Position numbers and translations under genes: made by a program
Assembly (NCBI GenBank): GCA_947632115.1
Contig: CANROB010000011.1
Location: 1-45,744, forward strand
Direction of reading: 5' to 3'
DNA: 45,744 nt
Origin: an uncultured Bacilli bacterium
GTDB lineage: Bacteria; Bacillota_I; Bacilli_A; RF39; UBA660
Part shown: positions 26,602 to 35,258 of the stretch, one piece after another
Layout: every line of letters starts with the position of its first letter
How positions within the stretch are numbered: position 1 is the stretch's first letter
Notes under the pieces: model-generated
What the model was told of the DNA's origin: nothing
The model's input: only the letters and a program-made list of their open reading frames with translations
The model's database searches: none

Positions 26602-27225
26602 TTAGCAAGCTAATTTTCTTTTCTGTTCTCTTATTTTTTGTTTTACTTTATTTTTAGGGCCTAGTTTAGTAACATAAACACCCGCACCAATTCTAGTAGA
26701 AATCGAATAATAATCATAGCGAGAATTGAGATGTCCTAATTCATAAGCAGTTTTTAAGGCAACATCCAAAGAATCCATCTCAGATATATTGCTTGGGAAA
26801 AAGTCATAAGTTCCCATTTCTGCTATCCAAGGACGTTTTAAAACATACTTTTTTCCTGTCGTTAAATTTTCCATAAAGGCTTGATATCTTAAATAGTAAC
26901 TTCCTATATGAATTTTTCCTCCATAAACATCACAGGTCTTCTCACAACTTGCTTTTTGTTCCGTAATGGTTGGATAGAAAAGAACGGTATCCCCTGGAAA
27001 AAGGGACTGACTTTCATAATAATGAGAAGCAAGTTCTATTTTTTGTTCTATTTCATAGATGGAACATTGAGAATAATTTTCTACAAATTTTCTAGCAAAT
27101 CGATCTTCACTCATTCTTTCAAGATCTAAATTGCGTAAGGTAAGGATTTGACGCTTTAGTACACTATCCGGTTCTATCTCTATTTCTTTTAAACTATACA
27201 TAACATACTCTTCTACTCTCAACAT
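26602..27225 (-). CDS. Unknown protein
   Basis: 207 residues, not recognised. N-terminal helical half (MLRVEEYVMYSLKEIEIEP), then a beta-rich middle with two nearby cysteines (ASCEKTCDVYGG) and a strongly basic C-terminus (KNKVKQKIREQKRKLAC). No export signal. Start set to ATG 27225 with AGGTGG five bases upstream. Probably co-transcribed with the tRNA-Arg gene that begins 8 bases after its stop, sharing the terminator at 26483. Confidence 0.65.
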   Translation of the reverse strand: MLRVEEYVMYSLKEIEIEPDSVLKRQILTLRNLDLERMSEDRFARKFVENYSQCSIYEIEQKIELASHYYESQSLFPGDTVLFYPTITEQKASCEKTCDVYGGKIHIGSYYLRYQAFMENLTTGKKYVLKRPWIAEMGTYDFFPSNISEMDSLDVALKTAYELGHLNSRYDYYSISTRIGAGVYVTKLGPKNKVKQKIREQKRKLAC

Positions 27226-27272
27226 CAAAACCACCTAATATCATTATAATTTTTTTTCGTTTCTTTGTAAAG

Positions 27273-27303
27273 AAAAAAAGAGAATAGATTTTATCCTATT
27301 CTC
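27273..27303 (-). terminator. Terminator of the HD-domain gene
   Basis: GAGAATAG / CTATTCTC with an 8-base loop, followed by seven T residues on the minus strand; overlaps the stop codon. Confidence 0.8.
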
Positions 27304-27812
27304 ATCATGTGCAACAAAATGATAAGGTAAAAATTAGCCGTATAAACAAGTTGATGACTAAATTTATGTCCGAACTCTAAGGTACTAATACCTTTATCAA
27401 CAAAATTAACAACCCAACTTTCTGCATACTTTGGAACTTTGACATCTAGTGGGAACATATGCGTCCTAATGATATCTTCCTCTTTTTCAGATAACGTAAA
27501 GAATTTCTTCGCATTATAAACTGCAGTTGCAGGGTGTCTTACCGTATAAAGTAAAACTTTATCTTTTAACTTTTCTTGGTTATATACACTATCTAAATAA
27601 AAGTCGTGTAACAATCCCGCACGAGCGACTTCTTGATAATCTAATCTTAGACCCTTAGCAATTTTATAAGAATAATAAGACACTTTTAATAAATGGTTTA
27701 ATCGTGTGCTATCATGGTGTTTAATCTCACCCATTTTTTCACTAAATTCTTTCTCGGATAAGATAGAAGAAACGATACAACTGTATTCTTCATCTTGAAG
27801 CATTCTATCCAT
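27291..27812 (-). CDS. HD-domain phosphohydrolase family protein
   Basis: 173 residues. HD superfamily metal site: a first His in RLNHLLKVSYYSYKI, the HD pair in AGLLHDFYL, a further His in VRHPATAVYN, RTHMFP, and the final Asp in VVNFVDKG. Members cleave phosphate esters of nucleotides or second messengers; the substrate is unknown here. The order H..HD..H..H..D is of the HDIG/YqeK-like type. GAGGTGAGATAAAAA precedes the ATG. Confidence 0.8.
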   Translation of the reverse strand: MDRMLQDEEYSCIVSSILSEKEFSEKMGEIKHHDSTRLNHLLKVSYYSYKIAKGLRLDYQEVARAGLLHDFYLDSVYNQEKLKDKVLLYTVRHPATAVYNAKKFFTLSEKEEDIIRTHMFPLDVKVPKYAESWVVNFVDKGISTLEFGHKFSHQLVYTANFYLIILLHMMRIG

Positions 27813-27874
27813 TTTTTATCTCACCTCAAACATCAACATTATACCATAATATTATGAAATAGCAAATTAAGGAG

Positions 27875-28954
27875 CTATTCAATTGTCAAATTCTTGTCAA
27901 CTGGTTGAATCTCAATATAAGTATTTCCATCATTGACATCGATTTCTTCACCATTTAAATAGCGATAAATCGTTTGTGATCCTCTTCTTTGTTTTTCCCA
28001 AGTAATTGGTACCGCATAGCCATCTGTTATATAGTATCCACTTCCACCACCAGTTGTTGTCATAGCCTGTCTTCCTTTCGCATCAATCGTCTTGGTTGGA
28101 ATCTGATAGGTAATAATATTTTTAGCGGTATATTGTTTTTTCGTAACATAGTCAACATGTTCATAATTCGCTTTAGCAGTTCCTTGAGAACGTAAATAAA
28201 CTTTATTTTCTGCATCATATTCAAAAGTTGTTGACCTACTACCAGAATATTCAATAAAAACTTTATTAGCTACAATGGCTCCCTTTTTACTACTTAAATC
28301 AATTTCATCTACATTATATTGTAGTAATAAAGGCATTTCCGTTGTAGTTCGATAGTCGTATTTTTGAATTCCTTTTTGAATTAATTCCATCGAAGTAAAG
28401 GCAGTATGCTCTGTTGCTAATCCTAGTGTGCGATCTCGCCAGAACCCCGCACTATAAGTCATTCCATTAATATTATTTACTCCTAAAGTAGAAATATCAG
28501 ATAAAGCTTGTTCACTTGCCCCAAAATGGATATACAAGGCATCATTTTCTAAAGCATAATCTAAAAAATATGGTCTAGAACTTCGAACACTTCCAATACG
28601 TTCTGTGGTAGCATCTTTAAAAATGGCCATTAATCTCGTATATCCGCCTTCTACTAACATCTCATATACTAGATAAGCATCTTGTAATCCAGATTGGTAT
28701 CCCCATACCGTTGAAATGTTATTATACATTACGGCAATATTTCGACTTGTAGAATCTTCATTCACAATTTTTATCTTTTTCACTTCTTGAGGCTTTTCCT
28801 CCTCAACAGGTTGCTCTTCTTTTGGTTTTTTATCTTCTTGTTTTGCTAGTGTCTTAGGTAGAAAATAAATCGTACCACCAAGGAAAAGTAAAAGCAAGAA
28901 AAAAACAAACACTTTAGCAATTCTTTTCTTTTTTAACTTTCTTTTCTTTTTCAT
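27875..28954 (-). CDS. DUF3048 (YerB-like) anchored extracellular protein
   Basis: 359 residues. Lys-rich N-terminus (MKKKRKLKKKR), one membrane helix at about 14-34, a Lys/Glu/Pro linker, then the DUF3048 domain: RNIAVMYNN, GLQDAYLVYEMLVEGGYTRL, IGSVRSSRPYFLDYALE, GFWRDRT. YerB-type proteins are outer-face proteins of unknown role; they usually carry a lipobox, while this one has an uncleaved-type anchor. Start moved 7 codons in to ATG 28954, after AAAGGTGGGTGTTT. Confidence 0.85.
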   Translation of the reverse strand: MKKKRKLKKKRIAKVFVFFLLLLFLGGTIYFLPKTLAKQEDKKPKEEQPVEEEKPQEVKKIKIVNEDSTSRNIAVMYNNISTVWGYQSGLQDAYLVYEMLVEGGYTRLMAIFKDATTERIGSVRSSRPYFLDYALENDALYIHFGASEQALSDISTLGVNNINGMTYSAGFWRDRTLGLATEHTAFTSMELIQKGIQKYDYRTTTEMPLLLQYNVDEIDLSSKKGAIVANKVFIEYSGSRSTTFEYDAENKVYLRSQGTAKANYEHVDYVTKKQYTAKNIITYQIPTKTIDAKGRQAMTTTGGGSGYYITDGYAVPITWEKQRRGSQTIYRYLNGEEIDVNDGNTYIEIQPVDKNLTIE

Positions 28955-29001
28955 AAACACCCACCTTTTATTCATTATAGCATAGGAAAAATGCGAAAAA
29001 A

Positions 29002-29024
29002 AAGAAAAAAAGAAATTTCTTTTT
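29002..29024 (-). terminator. Possible terminator downstream of ddl
   Basis: AAAAAGAAA / TTTCTTTTT inverted repeat followed by more T on the minus strand, 44 bases past the ddl stop. Entirely A/T-rich, so weak. Confidence 0.35.
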
Positions 29025-29067
29025 CCCTTTACACTTATTTTAATTTTTCTTGACAGAAAAGGAAGAA

Positions 29068-30264
29068 TTACATCTTTCCTTTAGAACCCTTTACTCCCTT
29101 TAAGCCTTTACTTCCCATCACATATCCACTTAGAATATTGGTATCAAAAGAATAAATTTTTCTTCTTTTTTCCTTGTAATCTTTAATAGCTAATGTAAGT
29201 AAATCATCTAATAGTTCCATATACTTTTTACCAGCTGGTTCCCATAAGTAGAAAGATAGACTTCCAGGAATCGTATTTGGTTCATTCACATATATTTTCT
29301 TTGTCTCTTTATCAATTAAAAAATCGATACGGCAAACGCCACTTAGATTAAGAGCACGAAATACAGCACAAGATAAATCGCGAATTTCTTTTTCCATATT
29401 TTGGTCAATTCTAGCAGGAATAATTCTACTAGCACTGGCCATTCCCTTACTAGCTTTTCCTTTCGTACCACCAATATATTTATCTTGATAAGTCAAGAAT
29501 TCTTCGGTAGATAAGACTTCCTCAATTTCACTGGTTTCTTGATGAGCATAGTTTCCAAGAACACTACAATTTACTTCTACAAGATTAGAAACTGCTCTCT
29601 CCACAATAATTTTTTGATCATATTTGATAGCTTCCTCAATGGCATGCTCTAACTCTACTTCGGATTTCACATAAGAAATACCTACACTGCTACCTAAAGT
29701 AGCTGGTTTTACAATGACAGGAAACCCCATCTTACAAATGTTTTTAATAATATCTTCTGGAGTCTCATTATATTCAGAATCATAAAACCATTGATAATCC
29801 ACAATTGGTATATTCATAGAGTCAAAAACTTGCTTCATAATGACTTTATCTTGACCTAAGGCAGAACCTAATACACCACTTCCCACAAAAGGAATTCCTA
29901 CTGTCTTTAAATAACCGTGGATCGTTCCATCCTCCACATTATTACCATGGACAATGGGAAAAGCAACATCTAAATTCGTAATGGTTTTTCGAAATAATCC
30001 TTTTACTTTTTCTAGATAGAATTTTCCATTTCGACAGAGTAACGTACAAGGCGTTGCATATTTCTTTAGATCTTTAAAGTCTTTATATACATCAATATCA
30101 AAAAGCATATGTCCTGTATACCAAGTTCTATCTTTTGCAATATAAATCGGAACAATTTCATATTTTTCACGATTCATATTTTCAATAGCTTGTAAAGCCG
30201 AAATAATACTTACTTCATGCTCTACTGTTTCTCCACCAAAAATAACACCAACTTTTATTTTCAT
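29068..30264 (-). CDS. ddl: D-alanine--D-alanine ligase
   Basis: 398 residues. Joins two D-Ala for peptidoglycan precursors. ATP-grasp signatures: FGGETVEHEVSIISA at the start, FPIVHGNNVEDGTIHGYL, FPVIVKPATLGSSVGISYV, and the metal site RIDFLIDKETKKIYVNEPNT. The C-terminus carries an odd Gly/Ser/Lys tail after residue 378 (GSKGLKGVKGSKGKM), which is not part of the ligase fold. It begins 12 bases after murF stops; the two consecutive steps are in one operon. Confidence 0.95.
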   Translation of the reverse strand: MKIKVGVIFGGETVEHEVSIISALQAIENMNREKYEIVPIYIAKDRTWYTGHMLFDIDVYKDFKDLKKYATPCTLLCRNGKFYLEKVKGLFRKTITNLDVAFPIVHGNNVEDGTIHGYLKTVGIPFVGSGVLGSALGQDKVIMKQVFDSMNIPIVDYQWFYDSEYNETPEDIIKNICKMGFPVIVKPATLGSSVGISYVKSEVELEHAIEEAIKYDQKIIVERAVSNLVEVNCSVLGNYAHQETSEIEEVLSTEEFLTYQDKYIGGTKGKASKGMASASRIIPARIDQNMEKEIRDLSCAVFRALNLSGVCRIDFLIDKETKKIYVNEPNTIPGSLSFYLWEPAGKKYMELLDDLLTLAIKDYKEKRRKIYSFDTNILSGYVMGSKGLKGVKGSKGKM

Positions 30265-30276
30265 AATCCACTTCCT

Positions 30277-31863
30277 TTATTCGTTAAACAAATCTGGCAA
30301 ATCATTTTCTAATAAAACATAAACATCTTCTTTGGTTTTCAATTTATGAATGAGTGGGAAAGCATCCTTAACATCATTCAAAACAAAAATTCTCTTCCGG
30401 TCGAAAGAAGCATCTAAAAGGCCATCTAAAATAGGTTTTGTCTGCTCTTTACCAATTAAAATAGCATAATCCACTTTCTTAGCAATCGCTAGGCCAAAAT
30501 GATAATTTTCTTCATATTGTTTACTACCTAATTCAATCATTCCTGGCGTAACAATAAACTTTTCTCCATTCATCATCCCTAAAACATCAACGGCCATATT
30601 GGCCCCTACCGGATTAGAATTATAGGCATCATCGATAAGATGAATATCCCCTAAACGTTTCAGTTCTAAGCGATGTTCTACTGGTTTGATTAGACTTACG
30701 CCACGCTTTAAATCTTCAATACTCATGCCTAACTTATATCCCAATAAAATTCCCGATAAAATGTTATAGATATTATGTTTTCCTAACAATTTAGTTTGAA
30801 AAGGAAAAAATTCGTCTTGATCTTTAAATTTTACTAAAAATTTACTTCCATTTTTATCAATTTGAATATTGGTAGCATAAGCATCTACTTCTTTGTTTTG
30901 AACACCAATCCAATAAATAGGGCAAGTATTTTTAAGGTTATAATTTACCTGGTAAGGATCATCCCCATTTAGAATACCAAATCCATTTTGAGGAAGAGAT
31001 TCTATTAATTCAAACTTTCCCTTTTGGATATTTTCCTGACTACCAAAACTTTCTAAATGGGCTTCTCCAATAGTCGTAAGAATTCCATAAGTAGGATGCA
31101 TGAGATTACAGGTTTCTTGGATTTCTCCTACTTTAAACGCCCCCATTTCGGCAATAAAATAATCTTCAAATTTATCTAAATATTGATTGATTGATAAAAT
31201 TAATCCGTAAGGAGTATTATAATTTTTAGGAGTGATAAAAGCATTATATTTCACATTTAAAATATCACCAAGAATATTTTTACTACTAGTCTTTCCATAA
31301 CTACCAGTAATACCAATGACAGGAATATTCATCTCTCTTAGTTTCTTTATAGCTTTCTTTTTATAGTAGAGAAAAACACATTTCTCAACTGGCTTATTTA
31401 AAAAGTTAGCAAGTTTCACAAAAAGATAAGCTAGATAAGCAATAAGTCCAAGATAAAGATAATAATAAGCAACTAGTGGTCTATAGAAGCAAAAAATCAT
31501 CGGTAAAATCATCACTAGATAAAGTAAGAAAAGCGTAAGCATTAATCTTTTTACCCGTGAAGTCACGACTAATGGTTTTTTTATCTGCTCTTTATTTCTT
31601 TGAACATGGTATTCTGCCGCTAGTAAGGTATAAAAAATACCGAATAAAATGGCTTGAATTTTTCCTCTTGTCAAAAGAAGCACCAAAAGGCATGGGAAAA
31701 AGACATCTAATTCTAACCATACTTTTTTAGGATTCTTCAAAATCCATAAAAAATACCTTTCTGATTCATCATAATAATTTTGTTGTAACATATGGATAGC
31801 TTTTTTCAGTTTAAAAAGAGTAAACACCAAATAAGGAAGCAATGATAGAAGAAATAGTGCCAT
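30277..31863 (-). CDS. murF: MurF-type ligase with an N-terminal membrane region
   Basis: 528 residues. From about residue 175 it is a Mur ligase: GITGSYGKTSSKN (P-loop), TPKNYNTPYGLILSIN, AEMGAFKVGEI, and VEHRLELKRLGDIHLIDDAYNSNP. MurF adds D-Ala-D-Ala to UDP-MurNAc-tripeptide, matching its neighbour ddl. The first 170 residues are unusual: five or so hydrophobic helices (MALFLLSLLPYLVFTLF; FPCLLVLLLT; LFLLYLVMILPMIFCFY; YLYLGLIAYLAYLFVKL). This anchors the enzyme to the membrane, near the lipid I/II enzymes. AGGTGATACT precedes ATG. Because of the extension, a MurF-like ligase of other specificity cannot be excluded. Confidence 0.85.
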   Translation of the reverse strand: MALFLLSLLPYLVFTLFKLKKAIHMLQQNYYDESERYFLWILKNPKKVWLELDVFFPCLLVLLLTRGKIQAILFGIFYTLLAAEYHVQRNKEQIKKPLVVTSRVKRLMLTLFLLYLVMILPMIFCFYRPLVAYYYLYLGLIAYLAYLFVKLANFLNKPVEKCVFLYYKKKAIKKLREMNIPVIGITGSYGKTSSKNILGDILNVKYNAFITPKNYNTPYGLILSINQYLDKFEDYFIAEMGAFKVGEIQETCNLMHPTYGILTTIGEAHLESFGSQENIQKGKFELIESLPQNGFGILNGDDPYQVNYNLKNTCPIYWIGVQNKEVDAYATNIQIDKNGSKFLVKFKDQDEFFPFQTKLLGKHNIYNILSGILLGYKLGMSIEDLKRGVSLIKPVEHRLELKRLGDIHLIDDAYNSNPVGANMAVDVLGMMNGEKFIVTPGMIELGSKQYEENYHFGLAIAKKVDYAILIGKEQTKPILDGLLDASFDRKRIFVLNDVKDAFPLIHKLKTKEDVYVLLENDLPDLFNE

Positions 31864-31871
31864 AGTATCAC

Positions 31872-32606
31872 CTAGCTTTCTAAGAATATTCTAACAACTT
31901 GAATCGTTTTCTTTAATCCCTCTAAATAAGCATAATGGCTACATCCTGGATAAGGAACAACTCCTGCATCTGGGATATATTTTTCTAGTTCATATGCCTC
32001 ATCGATTGATACTTCTTGATCTTCTTCTCCCCAAAGAATAAGGGTCGAAGTTTTTATCTTTTTTACTTCTTCCGTAAGGTCTAAATTGACATGCTCAACT
32101 AAAATTTTTCGCATCATAGGACTAGCATTTTTATAATCCCTAGACCCAATATATTTTTTTGCCTTTTCAGCAATTGGTGTCATACCGGGAAGTTTTTTTA
32201 GTTGTTTTAATGTTTTGGTTTTCCAAGATAGTTTTGGAATTTCCTTTTTATATGGACTACCACAAACAATCAATTTCAAAGTGGGATGACAACTCGCATA
32301 TAAAAGAGCAATCTTTCCCCCAAAAGAATGTCCAAAAAGAATGGGATTTTCGATATCTAAAGAAGAGACAAGGTCATAGATACAATCTACATAATCTTGC
32401 AAAGTCCAAATCTCTTTTGGCTCTTCACTTTCTCCAAAACCAGGAAGATCTAAAATAAGAATTCGATAATCTTTTTGAAAAGCATCGGCAACCGGTTTCA
32501 TCATTTGGATATTTTGTCCCCAACCATGCAAAAAAAGAATGGTTTTCCCTTCCTTAGATCCATAATCTACATAATGAAATGTTACTCCTTTAAATTGCTT
32601 TTGCAT
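31872..32606 (-). CDS. Alpha/beta hydrolase
   Basis: 244 residues, alpha/beta hydrolase fold: LFLHGWGQNIQMM (oxyanion), nucleophile elbow FGHSFGGK with Ser near residue 93, an acid in LILWGEEDQEV and His in PGCSHYAYLE. Substrate unknown. First gene of a hydrolase-murF-ddl operon (8-base gap to murF), so it may act on a cell-wall or lipid ester (inference). Confidence 0.85.
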   Translation of the reverse strand: MQKQFKGVTFHYVDYGSKEGKTILFLHGWGQNIQMMKPVADAFQKDYRILILDLPGFGESEEPKEIWTLQDYVDCIYDLVSSLDIENPILFGHSFGGKIALLYASCHPTLKLIVCGSPYKKEIPKLSWKTKTLKQLKKLPGMTPIAEKAKKYIGSRDYKNASPMMRKILVEHVNLDLTEEVKKIKTSTLILWGEEDQEVSIDEAYELEKYIPDAGVVPYPGCSHYAYLEGLKKTIQVVRIFLES

Positions 32607-32636
32607 GTTATTATCACCATAGTCTTATTATAACAC

Positions 32637-32665
32637 AAAAGAAAAAGATAACTACTTTTTCTTTT
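32637..32665 (-). terminator. Possible terminator at the end of the NfeD-like gene
   Basis: AAAAGAAAAAG / CTTTTTCTTTT, 11-bp stem with a 7-base loop over the stop codon. The arm is also the poly-Lys coding run. Confidence 0.45.
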
Positions 32666-33173
32666 TCTTTTTCTTCTTTTTCGAAGTCTTTTTAACTTCC
32701 CCTTTAGAAGGTTTTAAAACAGGCTTCTCCTCTATTTTTTCTTTTGAAACATCTTTAGACGGTTTTTCTTTCTTTTTTTCTTTTGGTCGATTAAAGAAAG
32801 TTCTTACCACCCAACCAATTACAATAGTCGCTACTAAAAGAATAGCAAGAATAATTCGATACATATCTTTCATAGGCGCTAAAAGTATAGTAACAAAACC
32901 ACTAATAAAAAAGCATATGATAGTTACTTTAGGAGATATTTGCGCTACTTTGCTTTTCTCCTTGATTCGATTTAAAAGAAATGGCCGTATCACGAGAATA
33001 AGAAAAATACCAATCACTAAAAAAGCAATTAATTGGATATTATACTTTTCCTGATATTTTGTCATAATGCAAGAAACAATACCACTAATGGCAAAACAAA
33101 TCGCTGTTAAGTTGCGTGACATCGATTCTATCAATAATAGAGAAATTACGACTCCTAGCCAAATCCAAATCAT
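32652..33173 (-). CDS. NfeD-like membrane protein with poly-Lys tail
   Basis: 173 residues. Four hydrophobic segments: MIWIWLGVVISLLLIE, LTAICFAISGIVSCI, IQLIAFLVIGIFLILVIRPF, then a second pair around 78-122. The first part resembles the membrane unit of NfeD proteins (organisers of membrane domains that partner with flotillins), but the OB-fold that normally follows is absent. The last 50 residues are Lys/Glu/Pro-rich and end in a nine-Lys run. Start at ATG 33173 with AGGTGAGAAC. No flotillin gene is in view, so the role is open. Confidence 0.65.
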   Translation of the reverse strand: MIWIWLGVVISLLLIESMSRNLTAICFAISGIVSCIMTKYQEKYNIQLIAFLVIGIFLILVIRPFLLNRIKEKSKVAQISPKVTIICFFISGFVTILLAPMKDMYRIILAILLVATIVIGWVVRTFFNRPKEKKKEKPSKDVSKEKIEEKPVLKPSKGEVKKTSKKKKKKKKK

Positions 33174-33221
33174 GTTCTCACCTACCAACATTATACTAAA
33201 CTATCCTTTCAAATTCAACTT

Positions 33222-34427
33222 TTAATCATACTTTTTAAAAATATTATTATCCACTAAAGAAGCTTTTTTAATAATATCTGAACCATACTGTTTTTTTAGT
33301 TGATCGACAACTTTATCTAACTCGGAATTTTTTTCTAATGTCTCTTCTTCTTCAAAAAGAGATAACTGTCTTCTTCCACTACTAGTAAGACCTGTAAGGC
33401 TCACTCCTAAAAGGCGAACAGGTTCCTCATTCCAAAGTTCTAAAAAGAGTTCTTTTGCTACTTTAAAAATTTCTTCTGAATTAGAAGTCGCATTATACAT
33501 TCTCTTTTGATGGGAATACGTCTTAAAATTTTTATCACGAATTGTTACTCCTACGACATAAGCAAACCGATTACTCTTTCGCAAAGTCGTGCATACATTC
33601 TCAATTAAAGCCTGTAAATTTTTAAAAATGACTTCCTCTTTGATCAAATTATAGGAAAACGTAGTAGAATTACTAATCCCTTTACTTTCTTCAACGGTTA
33701 CAACAACCTCAGAGTCATCAATTCCTCTTGCTTTCCATATTAAAGGTAATGCCTGATTTTTAAAATATTTTTTTAAGAAAGATTCCTCCGCATGCGCTAA
33801 ATCAGAGACGGTATGAATATTTAAATCTATCAGTTTTTGAGAAGTACGCTTTCCTACCCCGTACAAGTCTCCAATCGGAAGTGGATACATTTTTTCTTCT
33901 ACTTCCTCTTTCCAAAGAGTATGGACTTTATTAGGCTTCTCAAAATCGGATGCCATCTTCGCACACAGTTTATTATTAGCGATTCCAATATTGACAGTAA
34001 ATCCTAACGTATGATAAATTTCATCCTTTAAACGGTGCGCAAAAGAAATGGGATCTCCATATAAATTTTGAACTTTCGTATAATCAATAAAACACTCATC
34101 AATAGAAAGTACTTCAATATCCGGTGTGTATTTCAAAATAATTTGAAACATCGCTTTAGACATTCTACTATAAAGGTGATAATCCGGTGGATAAACTTTT
34201 AACTGGTGGCATTTTCTTTTCGCATCCCGTAATGTTTCGGCTGTTTTTACCCCTCTTCCTTTCGCAACAGGAGATTTCGCTAAAACAATTCCATGGCGCA
34301 TCGATTCATCACCACCAATCACGGCTTCGATTGTCCGAATATCTACCTTCTCTCCTTTTTTCAAAAGGTCTACTGCCGTCCAGGATAAGAAAGCATTATT
34401 CACATCAATATGCATAATCACTCTCAT
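33222..34427 (-). CDS. Y-family DNA polymerase (DinB/UvrX-like)
   Basis: 401 residues. Translesion polymerase. Catalytic Asp in MHIDVNNAFLSW and the SIDECFIDY motif form the metal site; then the helix-hairpin-helix region (GVGKRTSQKLIDLNIHTVSD) and the little-finger domain. Near residue 360 the sliding-clamp peptide QLSLF is intact. The tail YGSDIIKKASL is typical of Bacillota UvrX/YqjW-type enzymes. A LexA-like box lies in the promoter. GGTGAGATACT precedes the ATG. Confidence 0.92.
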   Translation of the reverse strand: MRVIMHIDVNNAFLSWTAVDLLKKGEKVDIRTIEAVIGGDESMRHGIVLAKSPVAKGRGVKTAETLRDAKRKCHQLKVYPPDYHLYSRMSKAMFQIILKYTPDIEVLSIDECFIDYTKVQNLYGDPISFAHRLKDEIYHTLGFTVNIGIANNKLCAKMASDFEKPNKVHTLWKEEVEEKMYPLPIGDLYGVGKRTSQKLIDLNIHTVSDLAHAEESFLKKYFKNQALPLIWKARGIDDSEVVVTVEESKGISNSTTFSYNLIKEEVIFKNLQALIENVCTTLRKSNRFAYVVGVTIRDKNFKTYSHQKRMYNATSNSEEIFKVAKELFLELWNEEPVRLLGVSLTGLTSSGRRQLSLFEEEETLEKNSELDKVVDQLKKQYGSDIIKKASLVDNNIFKKYD

Positions 34428-34446
34428 AGTATCTCACCACATTTTT

Positions 34447-34468
34447 ATTATAACACAAACAAATGTTT
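34447..34468 (-). promoter_or_regulatory. dinB promoter with possible SOS box
   Basis: Minus strand: extended TGTTATAAT with hexamer 34447-34452. Just upstream, AAACATTTGTTT (34457-34468) has the AAC-N4-GTT core of the Bacillota LexA box (GAAC-N4-GTTC), with both outer bases changed. Confidence 0.4.
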
Positions 34469-34476
34469 ATATAAAG

Positions 34477-34503
34477 AAAAAGGAAGTTTTTTTCTTCCTT
34501 TTT
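34477..34503 (-). terminator. Terminator of the metal-transport operon
   Basis: AAAAAGGAAG / CTTCCTTTTT with a T-rich loop directly at the ZIP stop codon; minus strand. Confidence 0.65.
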
Positions 34504-35258
34504 TATCCCATAATTCCACTAATTAAGAAAATGATGACACCAAGAACAATGCCTAAAAGATTTATTTTTTTCTGTTCACTGTGAATCATTTGCCCTAACA
34601 GTTCAATAAATACAATATAGATAAGCATTCCAAGCGTAAGCGAAATAAATAGACCAATGATAAGCTCATTAATAACAGGACGAAGTAAACTCATAAGAAT
34701 TCCTCCTAAAAAGGAAGAAAACACCAAACAAAATCCTGTAATTCCTATTTCTTTTTTTGTCCGTAAAGTACCAGCAATCAAAAGTCCTAAAGGAATGTTA
34801 TGCAAGCCAATCCCAACACATAATAAGTAAGCTGAATTCATAGAAGATAACGAGGTTGCATAAAGTGTCATTCCCTCAATCACATTATGAAGAACCAAAG
34901 CAACTGTTGCCAGGATTCCAATATGATCCAAGTGTTCATCATGGCACGTATCATCTTTATGTTTATGATGATGTCTACTTTCATGTTCATGGTGAGGTAC
35001 AAAGCCATCTAAAATATTCATAAGTAGAATTCCTATAGCAGCCGTTACCCCTAACATCACAATTCCCCGCCACTTAGGTTCTAGCGCTAACTTCTCATAA
35101 GCCTCCGGAACAAGTTCCAACAACATTAGCGATAGAATAACACCAAAAGCAACGCCAATCGAAAGATTGATGATTTTTTCATTTTTCTTAGAATAAAAAC
35201 CTAGAATCAGTCCTCCTAAAATGAAAAGACCTACTAGAAATGTCAATAATAAACTCAT
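34503..35258 (-). CDS. ZIP-family divalent metal transporter
   Basis: 251 residues, eight membrane helices. The cytoplasmic loop between helices 3 and 4 is His-rich (PHHEHESRHHHKHKDDTCHD), a metal-binding loop. Helices 4 and 5 carry VLHNVIEGMTLYA and IGLHNIPLGLLIAG, the ZIP metal path (second motif has PLG for the usual PEG). ZIPs normally import Zn/Fe/Mn. ATG follows immediately after the stop of the P-type ATPase, so the two are coupled. Confidence 0.9.
   Translation of the reverse strand: MSLLLTFLVGLFILGGLILGFYSKKNEKIINLSIGVAFGVILSLMLLELVPEAYEKLALEPKWRGIVMLGVTAAIGILLMNILDGFVPHHEHESRHHHKHKDDTCHDEHLDHIGILATVALVLHNVIEGMTLYATSLSSMNSAYLLCVGIGLHNIPLGLLIAGTLRTKKEIGITGFCLVFSSFLGGILMSLLRPVINELIIGLFISLTLGMLIYIVFIELLGQMIHSEQKKINLLGIVLGVIIFLISGIMG

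Noticed and set aside
32652..32690. Poly-Lys run at the end of the NfeD-like gene as a sequencing or frameshift artefact
   Set aside because: The run is made of mixed AAA/AAG codons, the preceding 30 residues are already Lys-rich, and the stop is followed by a matching terminator arm.
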